A stretch of 64,000 bases of DNA, taken from NCBI RefSeq assembly GCF_000308615.1, contig NZ_BAGB01000047.1:186001-250000 (forward strand), given 5' to 3'. The DNA is from Nocardia jiangxiensis NBRC 101359 (GTDB lineage Bacteria; Actinomycetota; Actinomycetes; Mycobacteriales; Mycobacteriaceae). Position 1 is the first letter of the stretch. Every line of letters starts with the position of its first letter. Both the position numbers and the translations under genes were made by a program. The notes under the pieces were generated by a model. It worked only from the letters and a program-made list of their open reading frames with translations. It did no database searches and was not told where the DNA came from. Shown here piece after piece: positions 14,760-22,809 of the stretch.

Positions 14760-17228
14760 ATGTCATCCAGGCAAACCACCCGCACCTCGGAACGGTCGGT
14801 CTCCCCGCCGCTGCGCGGCTGTGTCGTGATCGATCTGTCCAGCGGTATCGCGGGCGGGTACTGCACGAGAATGCTGCGCGACGGCGGCGCGCAGGTGATC
14901 AAGGTCGAAGCGCCCGAGGGTGATTCGCTGCGATCCTGGTCGGCGTCCGGTGCGGCGATCGAAAACGGTTGTGATGGAGCGCTGTTCAGTTTCCTGGCCG
15001 GTGGTAAGGAGAGTGTGCGCGCGGATCCGGATCGTACCGAGGATCTGGATCTGGTCGACACGCTGCTGGATTCGGCCGACGTCGTGGTCTGGTCGCGGGA
15101 TTCGCGGCTGACCGAGCATCCCCGGCTGAGCATCTCCGCGATACGTCGCGCGCACCGGCATCTGGTGGTCACCGCGATCACCCCGTTCGGGCTCGAGGGA
15201 CCCTGGAGTGACCGTGCGGCAACGGAATTCACGTTGCAGGCGTGGTCCGGAGGCATCGTCGGGCTGGGACGCGGCGCACCCGAACAGGCTCCGGTGCACA
15301 TCGGCGGCCGGGTGGGCGAATGGTTCGCCGGGGCATACGCCTCGGCGGCCACCATGACCTCACGGCTGCGCACACTGGGATCCGGGACGGGTGAGCTGGT
15401 CGATCTGTCCGTCCTGGAGACGCAGATCCTCGGGCTCACCTATTTCCCGGTGTCGTTCTACGAAGCCCTGAACCGGCCGTTCCGCACGCAGCGACGGTTG
15501 AGCGTGCCCGGTGTGGCGACCGCCGCCGACGGGATGGTCGCCCTCGGATGCGGCACCTCGCAGCAGTGGTTCGATCTGTGTGCGATGGTCGGACATCCGG
15601 AGTGGATCGACGAGGACACCGACCTGTCGATCACCGAACGGGCCGGGAAGAACGCACCGGAGATCTTCGCCTGGCTGGCCGAGCAGCCGACCGAGGTGAT
15701 CCGAGATCTGGCCTCCGCGTTCCGAATTCCGAACGGGCCGGTGGTCAACGGGGCCAATGCCACCGCGATGGGTCATCACATTTCTCGTGAGAGTTTCACG
15801 GTGAATCCGCGCGACGGATTCGTTCAGCCGCGTCCGCCGTATCGCCCGCAGCCGACCTGGTTGGGCGACCCGCTGCCCGCGCCGCGACTGGGTGAGCACA
15901 CCGCCCGATATCGCGCGGCGCGCCCGGAACGTCACGACGCGCGTCCCGCCGCGACCCTGAATCCCCTTCCCTTCCAGGAACTTCGAGTACTGGACCTGAC
16001 CACCTACTGGGCGGGCCCGTCCTGCACCCACTATCTGGCCATGCTCGGCGCGGAGGTCATCCACGTCGAATCCGCCACCCGCCCCGACGGCACCCGCCTC
16101 ATCGCGGGAGTGCCCGCGACGCAGGAGCAATGGTGGGAGTACTCGCCGATCTTCTCCGGGCTGAACACCAACAAGAAGAGCATCACCCTGGATTTCCGCT
16201 CCGACCGCGGGCGTGCGCTGCTCTCCCGTCTGGCCGCCACCTGCGATGTCATCGTGGAGAACTACACACCGCGCGTGCTGGACCAGATCGGACTGGATTA
16301 TGCTGCGGTACAACAACTTCGACCGGACACGATCATGGTCCGCATGCCCGGCTTCGGCCTGGACGGGCCGTGGCGCGACAATCCCGCCTTCGCGTACGTC
16401 ATCGAGGACACCTCCGGCCTGACCTGGCTCACCGGCCACCCGGACCGAAATCCGCTGGAGCCCTACTCGATCGGCGATCCCAACGCCGGGCTGCACGCCC
16501 TCAACGCCCTACTGCTGGCGCTGGAACACCGCCGCCGCACGGGAAACGGCATGCTCGTCGAGGCAGCCATGGTCGACGCCGCCCTCAACGTGGCCGCCGA
16601 ACAGGTCATCGAACACTCCGCCTACGGCGCCCTCCTGGAACGCGACGGCAACCGCGGCCCCGCAGCAGCCCCGCAGAACCTCTACAAAGCATCGGGCACA
16701 GACGAATTCGGCCGCCAGGACTGCTGGGTCGCCATCGCCGTCGGCACCGACGACCAGTGGCGCGCCCTGTCCAAGACTCTCGGAGATCCGGCCTGGGCCC
16801 AATCCCCCGACCTGTCCTCGGCCGCCGGACGACGACGCGAACACGATGCGATCGACGCACACCTCGCCGAGTGGTGCGCGACCCGCGACAGCGACGAGAT
16901 AGTCCGAATCCTCTGGGACGCAGGCATTCCCGTCGCCAAGGCGATGCAGCCACACCGCCAGTTCGAGATCCCGCAACTCGACGCGCGCGAGTTCTTCGAA
17001 CCGGTCTCCCACCCCGTGGCCCGCACCGCGCGGCACAGCACCGTCCCCGTCCGCTTCTCCGCCGGCCCCGAGCAGTTCCACCGCTCCCCCGCACCGCTGC
17101 TGGGCGAACACACCACCGAAGTGCTCGCGGCACTCGGGCTCACCGAAACAGAGATCGGCGAACTCGAGGCCGACGGCATCATCGGCGGCTCCCCGGCCGT
17201 CATCCGCACACCCGCGCAGTCCGACTGA
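14760..17228 (+). CDS. Tandem CaiB/BaiF (class III) CoA-transferase fusion
   Basis: 822 residues, twice the usual length of a CaiB/BaiF transferase (about 400). Residues 15-390 form one transferase and about 400-810 a second: each begins VIDLSSGIAGGYCTRMLRDGGAQVIKVE or VLDLTTYWAGPSCTHYLAMLGAEVIHVE. The catalytic Asp that forms the acyl anhydride in this family falls at VEAAMVDAALNV in the second half, where it is kept. The matching place in the first half, VDLSVLETQILG, has Glu. Probably the second half carries the reaction and the first helps form the interlocked dimer. It activates or transfers CoA to an acid intermediate, in line with the adjacent hydratase. Confidence 0.88.
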   Translation: MSSRQTTRTSERSVSPPLRGCVVIDLSSGIAGGYCTRMLRDGGAQVIKVEAPEGDSLRSWSASGAAIENGCDGALFSFLAGGKESVRADPDRTEDLDLVDTLLDSADVVVWSRDSRLTEHPRLSISAIRRAHRHLVVTAITPFGLEGPWSDRAATEFTLQAWSGGIVGLGRGAPEQAPVHIGGRVGEWFAGAYASAATMTSRLRTLGSGTGELVDLSVLETQILGLTYFPVSFYEALNRPFRTQRRLSVPGVATAADGMVALGCGTSQQWFDLCAMVGHPEWIDEDTDLSITERAGKNAPEIFAWLAEQPTEVIRDLASAFRIPNGPVVNGANATAMGHHISRESFTVNPRDGFVQPRPPYRPQPTWLGDPLPAPRLGEHTARYRAARPERHDARPAATLNPLPFQELRVLDLTTYWAGPSCTHYLAMLGAEVIHVESATRPDGTRLIAGVPATQEQWWEYSPIFSGLNTNKKSITLDFRSDRGRALLSRLAATCDVIVENYTPRVLDQIGLDYAAVQQLRPDTIMVRMPGFGLDGPWRDNPAFAYVIEDTSGLTWLTGHPDRNPLEPYSIGDPNAGLHALNALLLALEHRRRTGNGMLVEAAMVDAALNVAAEQVIEHSAYGALLERDGNRGPAAAPQNLYKASGTDEFGRQDCWVAIAVGTDDQWRALSKTLGDPAWAQSPDLSSAAGRRREHDAIDAHLAEWCATRDSDEIVRILWDAGIPVAKAMQPHRQFEIPQLDAREFFEPVSHPVARTARHSTVPVRFSAGPEQFHRSPAPLLGEHTTEVLAALGLTETEIGELEADGIIGGSPAVIRTPAQSD

Positions 17229-17246
17229 AGCGGCCTGCGCGTTCGC

Positions 17247-17474
17247 TCACCGCACGCGGAACCGAATCCCGTGTGGCAGTGGGACATTCTCCACCCAGGT
17301 GCCCTCGACATCGAATCCCGAGACGAAGAACGACCCCTCCGGATCTCGGCGGAACTGCCGAATTCCGATCCAGCCGACATCGGAGAACCGAATCGAGTCG
17401 TATTCCGCGATCGCGACGTCTGCGGCGTAACTGCCTGCCGCACTGATGCTTTCGGAATCCATCGCGGCTCTCAC
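17247..17474 (-). CDS. Small protein translationally coupled to the Rieske oxygenase
   Basis: 75 residues; its GTG overlaps the oxygenase stop as GTGA. Sequence such as SFFVSGFDVEGTWVENVPLPHGIRFRVR is beta-rich. An ATG five codons in is an alternative start. I do not recognise the family. Overlap with the oxygenase and a normal amino-acid mix argue that it is real. It could be an accessory protein of the oxygenase. Confidence 0.55.
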   Translation of the reverse strand: MRAAMDSESISAAGSYAADVAIAEYDSIRFSDVGWIGIRQFRRDPEGSFFVSGFDVEGTWVENVPLPHGIRFRVR

Positions 17475-18691
17475 ACCCCGCCCCCGGCCACCGCGAGCGC
17501 CTCTTCCGCATCGTCGCCTTCACTTTCGAATGCGGCGCCGCGCACCGACTTCAGGTCGTTCTCGCCGGGCCGATTGAAGATGACCGGCACCTCCGCAACG
17601 GCCCGGGTCGCCGCGTCGCGCAGAATCTTGCGCAGCCGCACGACCCCGACATCACTGGAACCGAGGTGCTCGTTCTCCCGGTCCATGATCGCGCCCTGGC
17701 TCTCCTGAACCGCGAGATCCTCGAAGAAGAGGTTGTCCAGGCCCGAGAAGTGGTCGCGGCCGAGGGTGTCGCGGTCCTGCCCCCAACGCTGCTTTCCGCG
17801 CATGCCGGCGGTGAAGTCGTCGGGGTGCAGGGTCAGCGGTGCGACATGCCGTCCCAGCGGCTTGGCCGGGTCGAGCCGATCGTTCTTGTCGTACCAGACG
17901 ACCCACTGCAGGCAGTGCGTATCGTCGATCGGCACGATGCAGAATGCCGCACGCTCGTCGTTCTGCGGCACGAAACACCAGAACGGCGCGATGTATTCGG
18001 TGACGCGATAGTAGTGCCCGCCGTCCGGCCGCGGGCGATCCGCGTAGATCCGCATACCGTAGGGACGGTCCCGGACGATGATCGACGGCGCGGCTTCGTA
18101 GGCCACCTGATGCTGTCCGGGGAACTGGGTCTTGTGCAACTGGCCCAGGTGCGCGGTGTCGACCAGACCTTCCAGGCACTGGATCCAGCCGCACCGGGTC
18201 ACCCCGACCACGGCCTGACACTGTCCCTCGTCCAGACCCATGAAATCCATATCCGGGAACGGCGGCTCATCGCCGTCGCCCAGATACACCCAGATCATCC
18301 CGGCCGCCTCCCGCACCGGATGCGCATTGACCGGCAGGATCTGCCGGAACCGGTCCCGCCGCTGTTCCGGCTCGGTGGGCACCGCGAGGCAGCGACCGCC
18401 GCTGCCGAACTCCCAGCCGTGGTAGATGCAGGTCAGGCTGGAACCGGAGTTGAATCCCAGGGCCAGCGAGGCACGGCGATGCGGGCACTGCTCGTCGAGG
18501 CAGCCGAGTGAGCCGTCGGCGAGCCGGTAGATGACCATCGGCACGCCCAGCGCTTTCGCGCGCACCGGATCCGCGCCCGGCCGGACCGCGGCGCTGCGCG
18601 CCACCGGCATCCAGAATTTCCGTAGATACGTTCCCATCGGCGTGCCGGGCCCGACCTGGGAGATCTGGGCGTTGTCAGCGGTTTTGAGCAC
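17471..18691 (-). CDS. Rieske non-heme iron oxygenase, alpha subunit
   Basis: 406 residues of the phthalate-dioxygenase-type single-component oxygenases. The Rieske cluster is CPHRRASLALG then CIYHGWEF at about residues 69-92. The mononuclear iron site lies in ECLEGLVDTAHLGQLHKTQ, with Asp and two His ligands near residue 180. A GTG at 18691 follows AGGAG by seven bases. No reductase gene is adjacent; the nearest is at 29939-30922. It likely dioxygenates or O-demethylates an aromatic acid. The upstream 300 bases carry hairpin repeats and the divergent TetR-MarR gene. Confidence 0.9.
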   Translation of the reverse strand: MLKTADNAQISQVGPGTPMGTYLRKFWMPVARSAAVRPGADPVRAKALGVPMVIYRLADGSLGCLDEQCPHRRASLALGFNSGSSLTCIYHGWEFGSGGRCLAVPTEPEQRRDRFRQILPVNAHPVREAAGMIWVYLGDGDEPPFPDMDFMGLDEGQCQAVVGVTRCGWIQCLEGLVDTAHLGQLHKTQFPGQHQVAYEAAPSIIVRDRPYGMRIYADRPRPDGGHYYRVTEYIAPFWCFVPQNDERAAFCIVPIDDTHCLQWVVWYDKNDRLDPAKPLGRHVAPLTLHPDDFTAGMRGKQRWGQDRDTLGRDHFSGLDNLFFEDLAVQESQGAIMDRENEHLGSSDVGVVRLRKILRDAATRAVAEVPVIFNRPGENDLKSVRGAAFESEGDDAEEALAVAGGGV

Positions 18692-18838
18692 TGTGGCTCC
18701 TCATCGGTCGTAGGTGCTGTCGCTCATCGAATCGCGTCTTCCGGGGTGATGTTCGAGTGATCCCGGTGAGGTGCGGCCGGTCGGCATACCGGGCTGGGCA
18801 GCGCCGGCGTCGAGTCCCACACACCAGGGAAATATCTT

Positions 18839-18856
18839 GCTATTAAGATTATTAGC
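18839..18856. promoter_or_regulatory. AT-rich inverted repeat
   Basis: GCTATTAAGATTATTAGC: outer GCTA/TAGC arms with inner TTA/TAA near-symmetry, in an AT-rich patch of an otherwise GC-rich region. It lies 148 bases before the oxygenase GTG and may be an operator for it. Confidence 0.4.
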
Positions 18857-18863
18857 CGAGGTT

Positions 18864-18883
18864 TTCCTCTTTAGCAAGAGGAA
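18864..18883. promoter_or_regulatory. Perfect inverted repeat (operator or hairpin)
   Basis: TTCCTCTT, TAGC, AAGAGGAA: a perfect eight-base stem seven bases from the repeat at 18839-18856. The low GC content and lack of an upstream gene to terminate suggest an operator rather than a terminator. Confidence 0.45.
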
Positions 18884-18940
18884 GTTCGAGGCGATCCGGG
18901 AGCCAACATGCCCGTAAAATGCCGCTGAGCGGCCCGACTT

Positions 18941-18987
18941 TTGAACGTCCGTTCAATACCTCCACTCAGTTTTGAACGCTCGTTAAA
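18941..18987. promoter_or_regulatory. Paired TetR-type operators before the TetR-MarR gene
   Basis: Two copies of the same site: TTGAACGTCCGTTCAA at 18941-18956, a perfect palindrome apart from a two-base centre, and TTGAACGCTCGTTAAA at 18972-18987. Their centres are 31 bases apart, three helical turns. The TTGAACG/CGTTCAA form is common for TetR/AcrR regulators, and the sites end eight bases before the regulator's ATG, so autorepression is likely. Confidence 0.7.
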
Positions 18988-18995
18988 GTAGTGCC

Positions 18996-20180
18996 ATGAC
19001 CTCCCCGAGTGGGCAGCGGTCGACAGCCCGCCGCCGCGCATACGATCCGGAGCGCAACCGCCGAGCCGTGCTGGCCGCGGCGCGACGACTCTTCGCCGCG
19101 CAGGGGTACGACGCGGTGAGTATCCGGGCCATCGCCGCGGAGGCCGGGGTGACCGCGGGACTGGTGATGTCGTATTTCGGCACCAAGGACGCGCTCTTCC
19201 GCGAGGTGGTCGGCGGTGGCGCGGGCATCGGCACCGACGTCGTCGCGCACGCCGGCAGCGGACCGGAGCGACTCGCCCAAGCCCTGGCCCACGCCTATCT
19301 GGAACGCTGGGATCAGCTGACGCCCGACGATCCCTGGCCCGCCCTGATCCGCTCCGCACTCACCCATCCACCGAGCGCGGCCATGCTCCGCGAGGTGCTG
19401 GAGAAGCAGGTCAGCGGCCCTCTGACGCGTCTGCTCGACGGTTCCGCCACCGCCGACGCGAGCGCGGGGCTGGTGCGCAGCATCCTGTTCGGCGTGATCA
19501 TGGAGCGCTACCTGTTCGCGCACGAGCCCGCCCACTCCGTCCCGACCGAGAAGCTCGAACCCGCACTCGCGGCCGTGCTGGCGGTCGCGTTGCAGGACAT
19601 GCCGACTCCCGCCGATACCCCCGACGAAGCACAGGACAGCGGCGCCAACGCCGTGGCGCGCATCCTGACCGAGTGGCAGGCCGAGTTGCCCGACACCGAC
19701 GTCTCGGCGCTGGCGGTCTTCGGCCGGCTACACCGATGCTTCCTGCGCTACCAGACCCAGATCAGCCGGATCATAGAGCAGCACGGCATCAGTTTCGCCG
19801 CACTCGACGTACTCACGGCCCTGCGCCGAGCCGGCGCGCCCTACCGGCGCACCGCCGGAGACCTGGCCACGTCCAGCCTGGTCAGCACCGGCGGCATCAC
19901 GCTGCGGGCCGACAAACTGGAAGAGGCCGGACTGATCCTGCGCGAACGCGACGAGGACGACCGACGCATCGTCTACCTGCGCCTGACCGATACCGGACTG
20001 GCGCTGACGGATCGGCTCATCGAGGACCACTTCGCCAACGAACTCGACATGCTCGCCGGGCTCGTACCAGCCGAACGCCGACGACTCGCGGCGCTGTTGG
20101 AGCGCCTGGAAGGCTCATTGGAGGTTTCCGGGCAGCGCGAACGCAAGGCGTCCTTCGACGCCCGCGCCTGCGAGGGGTAG
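18996..20180 (+). CDS. TetR-MarR fusion transcriptional regulator
   Basis: 394 residues, twice the length of either family. Residues about 14-195 are a full TetR protein: RNRRAVLAAARRLFAAQGYDAVSIRAIAAEAGVTAGLVMSYFGTKDALF, then a helical ligand domain. After a linker rich in Pro/Thr/Asp (about 200-212), residues about 215-380 are a full MarR protein with GDLATSSLVSTGGITLRADKLEEAGLILRERDEDDRRIVYLRLT as the winged helix. The reading frame is continuous and no stop or frameshift is bridged. The MarR half closely resembles the separate MarR protein at 20232-20780. Such a protein could bind two operator types or two ligands. Paired TetR-type operators lie immediately upstream. Confidence 0.88.
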   Translation: MTSPSGQRSTARRRAYDPERNRRAVLAAARRLFAAQGYDAVSIRAIAAEAGVTAGLVMSYFGTKDALFREVVGGGAGIGTDVVAHAGSGPERLAQALAHAYLERWDQLTPDDPWPALIRSALTHPPSAAMLREVLEKQVSGPLTRLLDGSATADASAGLVRSILFGVIMERYLFAHEPAHSVPTEKLEPALAAVLAVALQDMPTPADTPDEAQDSGANAVARILTEWQAELPDTDVSALAVFGRLHRCFLRYQTQISRIIEQHGISFAALDVLTALRRAGAPYRRTAGDLATSSLVSTGGITLRADKLEEAGLILRERDEDDRRIVYLRLTDTGLALTDRLIEDHFANELDMLAGLVPAERRRLAALLERLEGSLEVSGQRERKASFDARACEG

Positions 20181-20191
20181 GGATTCCCACC

Positions 20192-20207
20192 AGCGGCGCA
20201 CGCCGCT
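20192..20207. terminator. Short hairpin between convergent regulators
   Basis: AGCGGC, a four-base loop, GCCGCT: a six-pair stem 11 bases after the TetR-MarR stop and 24 bases before the end of the convergent MarR gene. No T run. Probably a bidirectional terminator. Confidence 0.4.
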
Positions 20208-20231
20208 CTCGGCGGGGTACCACTCGACGCG

Positions 20232-20780
20232 TCAGGCCGAATCCGCGTGGGGCTGTTCCGGTTCGGTGGATTCCGCGGCGAGGATGGACCGTTCGAGTTT
20301 GCGCAACAGATGGGCGAGCCCGGCCTGTTCGGCGGGGGTGAGCCCCGCGAGCATGCGGGATTCGTTCGCGAAGTGATCGGTGGCCGTCACCTCGAGTACG
20401 CGCAGTCCCGCCTCGGTCAGGCGGGAGTAGACGATGCGCCGATCATCGGGGTCGCGTTCGCGTTCCACCAGGCCCGCCTTCTCGAGGCGATCCACCCGCA
20501 GGGTCATACCGCCCGTGGTGACCAGGGCCATCTCGGCCAGCTGCCCCGCCGTCATCCGGTAGGGCGGGCCCGAACGACGAAGCGCGGCAAGGACATCGAA
20601 GGCAGCCATATTGATGCCGTGCCGGTCGAACAGCGCGGTCAGCGAGGACTGGTAGTAGACGTAATTGCGGTGCAGCCGGCCGAACACCTCCAGCGGCGAG
20701 ACATCCAGCTCGGGTCGCTGCTGGTGCCATTGCGCGACGATGTCGTCGACCGCATCCCGATCGGGGTTCGACCGCGCCAC
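20232..20780 (-). CDS. MarR-family transcriptional regulator
   Basis: 182 residues. The GTG at 20780 follows GGGAGGAAGC; the frame upstream lacks MarR sequence. The winged helix is GQLAEMALVTTGGMTLRVDRLEKAGLVERERDPDDRRIVYSRLTEAG. It aligns over its whole length with the MarR half of the adjacent fusion (shared VFGRLHR, HGINMAAFDVLAALRRSGPPYRMTAG, DHFANE, DRRIVY, MLAGLTPAE), roughly half identical by eye. It is therefore a paralogue. It is the best candidate, with the fusion, for binding the TTAGCGCTAA sites at 21248, 21403 and 24383. Confidence 0.9.
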   Translation of the reverse strand: MARSNPDRDAVDDIVAQWHQQRPELDVSPLEVFGRLHRNYVYYQSSLTALFDRHGINMAAFDVLAALRRSGPPYRMTAGQLAEMALVTTGGMTLRVDRLEKAGLVERERDPDDRRIVYSRLTEAGLRVLEVTATDHFANESRMLAGLTPAEQAGLAHLLRKLERSILAAESTEPEQPHADSA

Positions 20781-20830
20781 GCTTCCTCCCGTTGGGCTCG
20801 AACGAATTTCGGATGACGGTATCGGCCAGG

Positions 20831-21211
20831 CTACTCGGCGAGCGAACCGGGTTCGGCCGACACACACGCGATAGCGTCGATCTCGACCGTCGCGCCGTAC
20901 GGGAGCGCGCTGACCTCCACGAAGGTGCGGGCCGGTCGAGCGGTGGCGAACAGGCGCTCGAACTGGCGGTTGGCCTCCTCGCGCAACGACAGGTCGGTGA
21001 CGAAGTAGGTCAGCTTCACGACATCGTCCAGGCTGCCGCCGGCGGTGGCGAGCCGCTCCAGCATGCGGTCCGCCGCCGCGTCGAGAGCCTCGGTGCGACC
21101 GGGTACGGGCACGTAGTCGCCGTCCACCGACAGTGCGCCGGAAACGAATACGAACTGCCCCGCACGCACGGCCGGGCGGTAGGGGTGCTGGGCGGAAACC
21201 GCAGTTGACAT
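20831..21211 (-). CDS. RidA-family (YjgF/YER057c/UK114) protein
   Basis: 126 residues spanning the whole RidA fold: PAVRAGQFVFVSGALSVDG, then LDDVVKLTYFVTDLS and PARTFVEVSALPYGATVEIDAIACV, with the conserved Arg in PARTFVEV that binds carboxylates. RidA proteins deaminate reactive enamines and imines; one branch is 2-aminomuconate deaminase of aminophenol meta-cleavage. ATG 21211 follows GAGGAG. It is divergent from the transporter gene, and two TTAGCGCTAA-type operators lie between them. The aldehyde dehydrogenase and extradiol dioxygenase nearby make a catabolic deaminase role reasonable but unproven. Confidence 0.88.
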   Translation of the reverse strand: MSTAVSAQHPYRPAVRAGQFVFVSGALSVDGDYVPVPGRTEALDAAADRMLERLATAGGSLDDVVKLTYFVTDLSLREEANRQFERLFATARPARTFVEVSALPYGATVEIDAIACVSAEPGSLAE

Positions 21212-21247
21212 CGGGTGATCTCCTCGGTCGCAGAGCCGGCTGACAAG

Positions 21248-21267
21248 AACCTTTAGCGCTAAGTTAA
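21248..21267. promoter_or_regulatory. Operator, TTAGCGCTAA family
   Basis: AACCTTTAGCGCTAAGTTAA. The core TTAGCGCTAA is perfect and the right half matches the 20-base palindrome at 24383-24402 at nine of ten positions. It lies 37 bases before the RidA start, consistent with repression of that gene. Confidence 0.65.
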
Positions 21268-21402
21268 TTTGCGATGCCGCGCCGGTCAAGCCCCACCCCG
21301 GACGTGTTGCAACACGGTAACCCCGCAAAAACAGCATGTTTCGGCAAAAGTCAAGGGTTGACCCCAGATGTGACGTACGGCTATATCTTTGTGCCAAATG
21401 AT

Positions 21403-21412
21403 TTAGTGCTCA
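21403..21412. promoter_or_regulatory. Degenerate operator, TTAGCGCTAA family
   Basis: TTAGTGCTCA, eight of ten positions of the core, 36 bases before the transporter ATG at 21448. With the site at 21248 it brackets the divergent promoter region. Confidence 0.45.
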
Positions 21413-21447
21413 GCGATTGACTCGCTGAGGATCGGAGAGATACCTCC

Positions 21448-22809
21448 ATGGCATCAACCGCAACCGCAACAGACGCCGCTGCCATCGCCGCCCGGCTGGA
21501 GCGGCTACCGATCAGTCGATGGCATATCAAGGCCCGCGTCGCCGTCGGCGCGGTCACCTTCTTCGACGGCTTCGACCAGCTCATGATCGCCTACGCGATG
21601 CCGAAGATCGCCAAACAATGGCACCTGACCACCACCGCGAGCGGATGGGTCATCGCCGCGGGCGGAATCGGCATGCTCATCGGATCCCTCCTGGGCGGAC
21701 GGCTCGCCGACCGGGTCGGGCGCCTGCCCGTCGTCATCGGCGCGATGCTGCTCTACTCCCTGATGAGCTTGGGTATGGCACTGAGCAGTACGCTCGCGCT
21801 GTTCGTCGTCTTCCGCTTCGTGCAGGGTCTGGGCCTGGGCGCCGAAGTTCCCGTCGCCACCTGCTACATCGGCGAGATCTCCAAGGCCCGGCACCGCGGC
21901 CGGTTCGTGCTGCTCTACGAGACGATCTTCCCGATCGGACTGCTGTTGTCCTCGATCGCGTCCTCGTGGGTGGTGCCGCACGCCGGATACCGCTGGCTGT
22001 TCGTCACCGGCCTGCTCCCGATCGTGCTGCTGCCGATTCTGCTGAAGCTTCCCGAATCGCCGCGCTGGCTCACCGCGCGTGGCCGGATCGCCGACGCCGA
22101 TGCCGCCATGACCCGCATCGAGCAGGAGATCACGGCGTCGGGAAAGACCCTGCCCGCCCCCGTGCCGATGCCGACCGGCGCCCAACCGCAGGCCGCGCGC
22201 ATGCTCGACCTGTTCCGCGGTCCGTATCTGCGACGCACCACCGTCATCGGATCGACTTGGCTCACCACGTTTTTCGTCAACTACGGCCTGACCTCGTGGC
22301 TGCCGACCCTGTACACCGGGCGATTCCACGTCTCACTGGCCACCGGCCTGCACTACAGCGTCATCACCACCTTCGCCGGGGTGATCGGTTGCGTGCTGGT
22401 CGCGCTGCTCATCGACGGACTCGGTCGCCGACTGTCCATCGCCTTCGCGCTGGGTCTGGCGTCCGCGCTGCTGTTCCTCACCGCCGCCACCGCCACGGGC
22501 AGCGCCTTCAAGGTCATGCTGTGGTGTTCGGGCTCATCGCTTTTCGTGTTCTCGGTGACCCTGGCGCTGTACCTGTACACCACCGAGGTCTTCCCCACCT
22601 CGATGCGCGCCCTGGGCGTCTCGTTCGGCGGCGCCTGCGGCCGGCTCGGCATGGTACTGGGTCCGCTGCTCGTGGGCTGGCTGCTGGACCACGGCGCGCT
22701 GCACACGCTGTTCGCCATCTTCGGCGCGATCGCGCTGGTCGGCGCCCTGATCTTCGGCCTGTTCGCCACGGAAACGAAGGAGAAGACATTGGAGGAGATC
22801 ACCGCATGA
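21448..22809 (+). CDS. MFS aromatic acid:H+ symporter (AAHS type)
   Basis: 453 residues with twelve hydrophobic segments. It carries the FFDGFDQLMIAYAMP motif in the first membrane helix, whose two Asp residues are characteristic of the PcaK/BenK aromatic acid symporters. GGRLADRVGRLPVV follows between helices 2 and 3, and LPESPRWLTARGR comes before the central loop. It probably imports the substrate of the pathway encoded downstream. The stop overlaps the next start (ATGA), so it is cotranscribed with the aldehyde dehydrogenase. Confidence 0.9.
   Translation: MASTATATDAAAIAARLERLPISRWHIKARVAVGAVTFFDGFDQLMIAYAMPKIAKQWHLTTTASGWVIAAGGIGMLIGSLLGGRLADRVGRLPVVIGAMLLYSLMSLGMALSSTLALFVVFRFVQGLGLGAEVPVATCYIGEISKARHRGRFVLLYETIFPIGLLLSSIASSWVVPHAGYRWLFVTGLLPIVLLPILLKLPESPRWLTARGRIADADAAMTRIEQEITASGKTLPAPVPMPTGAQPQAARMLDLFRGPYLRRTTVIGSTWLTTFFVNYGLTSWLPTLYTGRFHVSLATGLHYSVITTFAGVIGCVLVALLIDGLGRRLSIAFALGLASALLFLTAATATGSAFKVMLWCSGSSLFVFSVTLALYLYTTEVFPTSMRALGVSFGGACGRLGMVLGPLLVGWLLDHGALHTLFAIFGAIALVGALIFGLFATETKEKTLEEITA

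Larger units (their letters stand above)
18692..18995. other. Divergent control region, Rieske oxygenase and TetR-MarR gene
   Basis: About 300 bases without a gene. It holds four separate inverted repeats: 18839-18856, 18864-18883, and the paired TTGAACG sites at 18941-18956 and 18972-18987. The first two lie nearer the oxygenase, and the pair lies directly before the regulator. Confidence 0.6.

Noticed and set aside
13709..15439. A 576-codon minus-strand frame opposite the enoyl-CoA hydratase and CoA-transferase genes
   Set aside because: No recognisable domain; it runs across two real genes and the gap between them.
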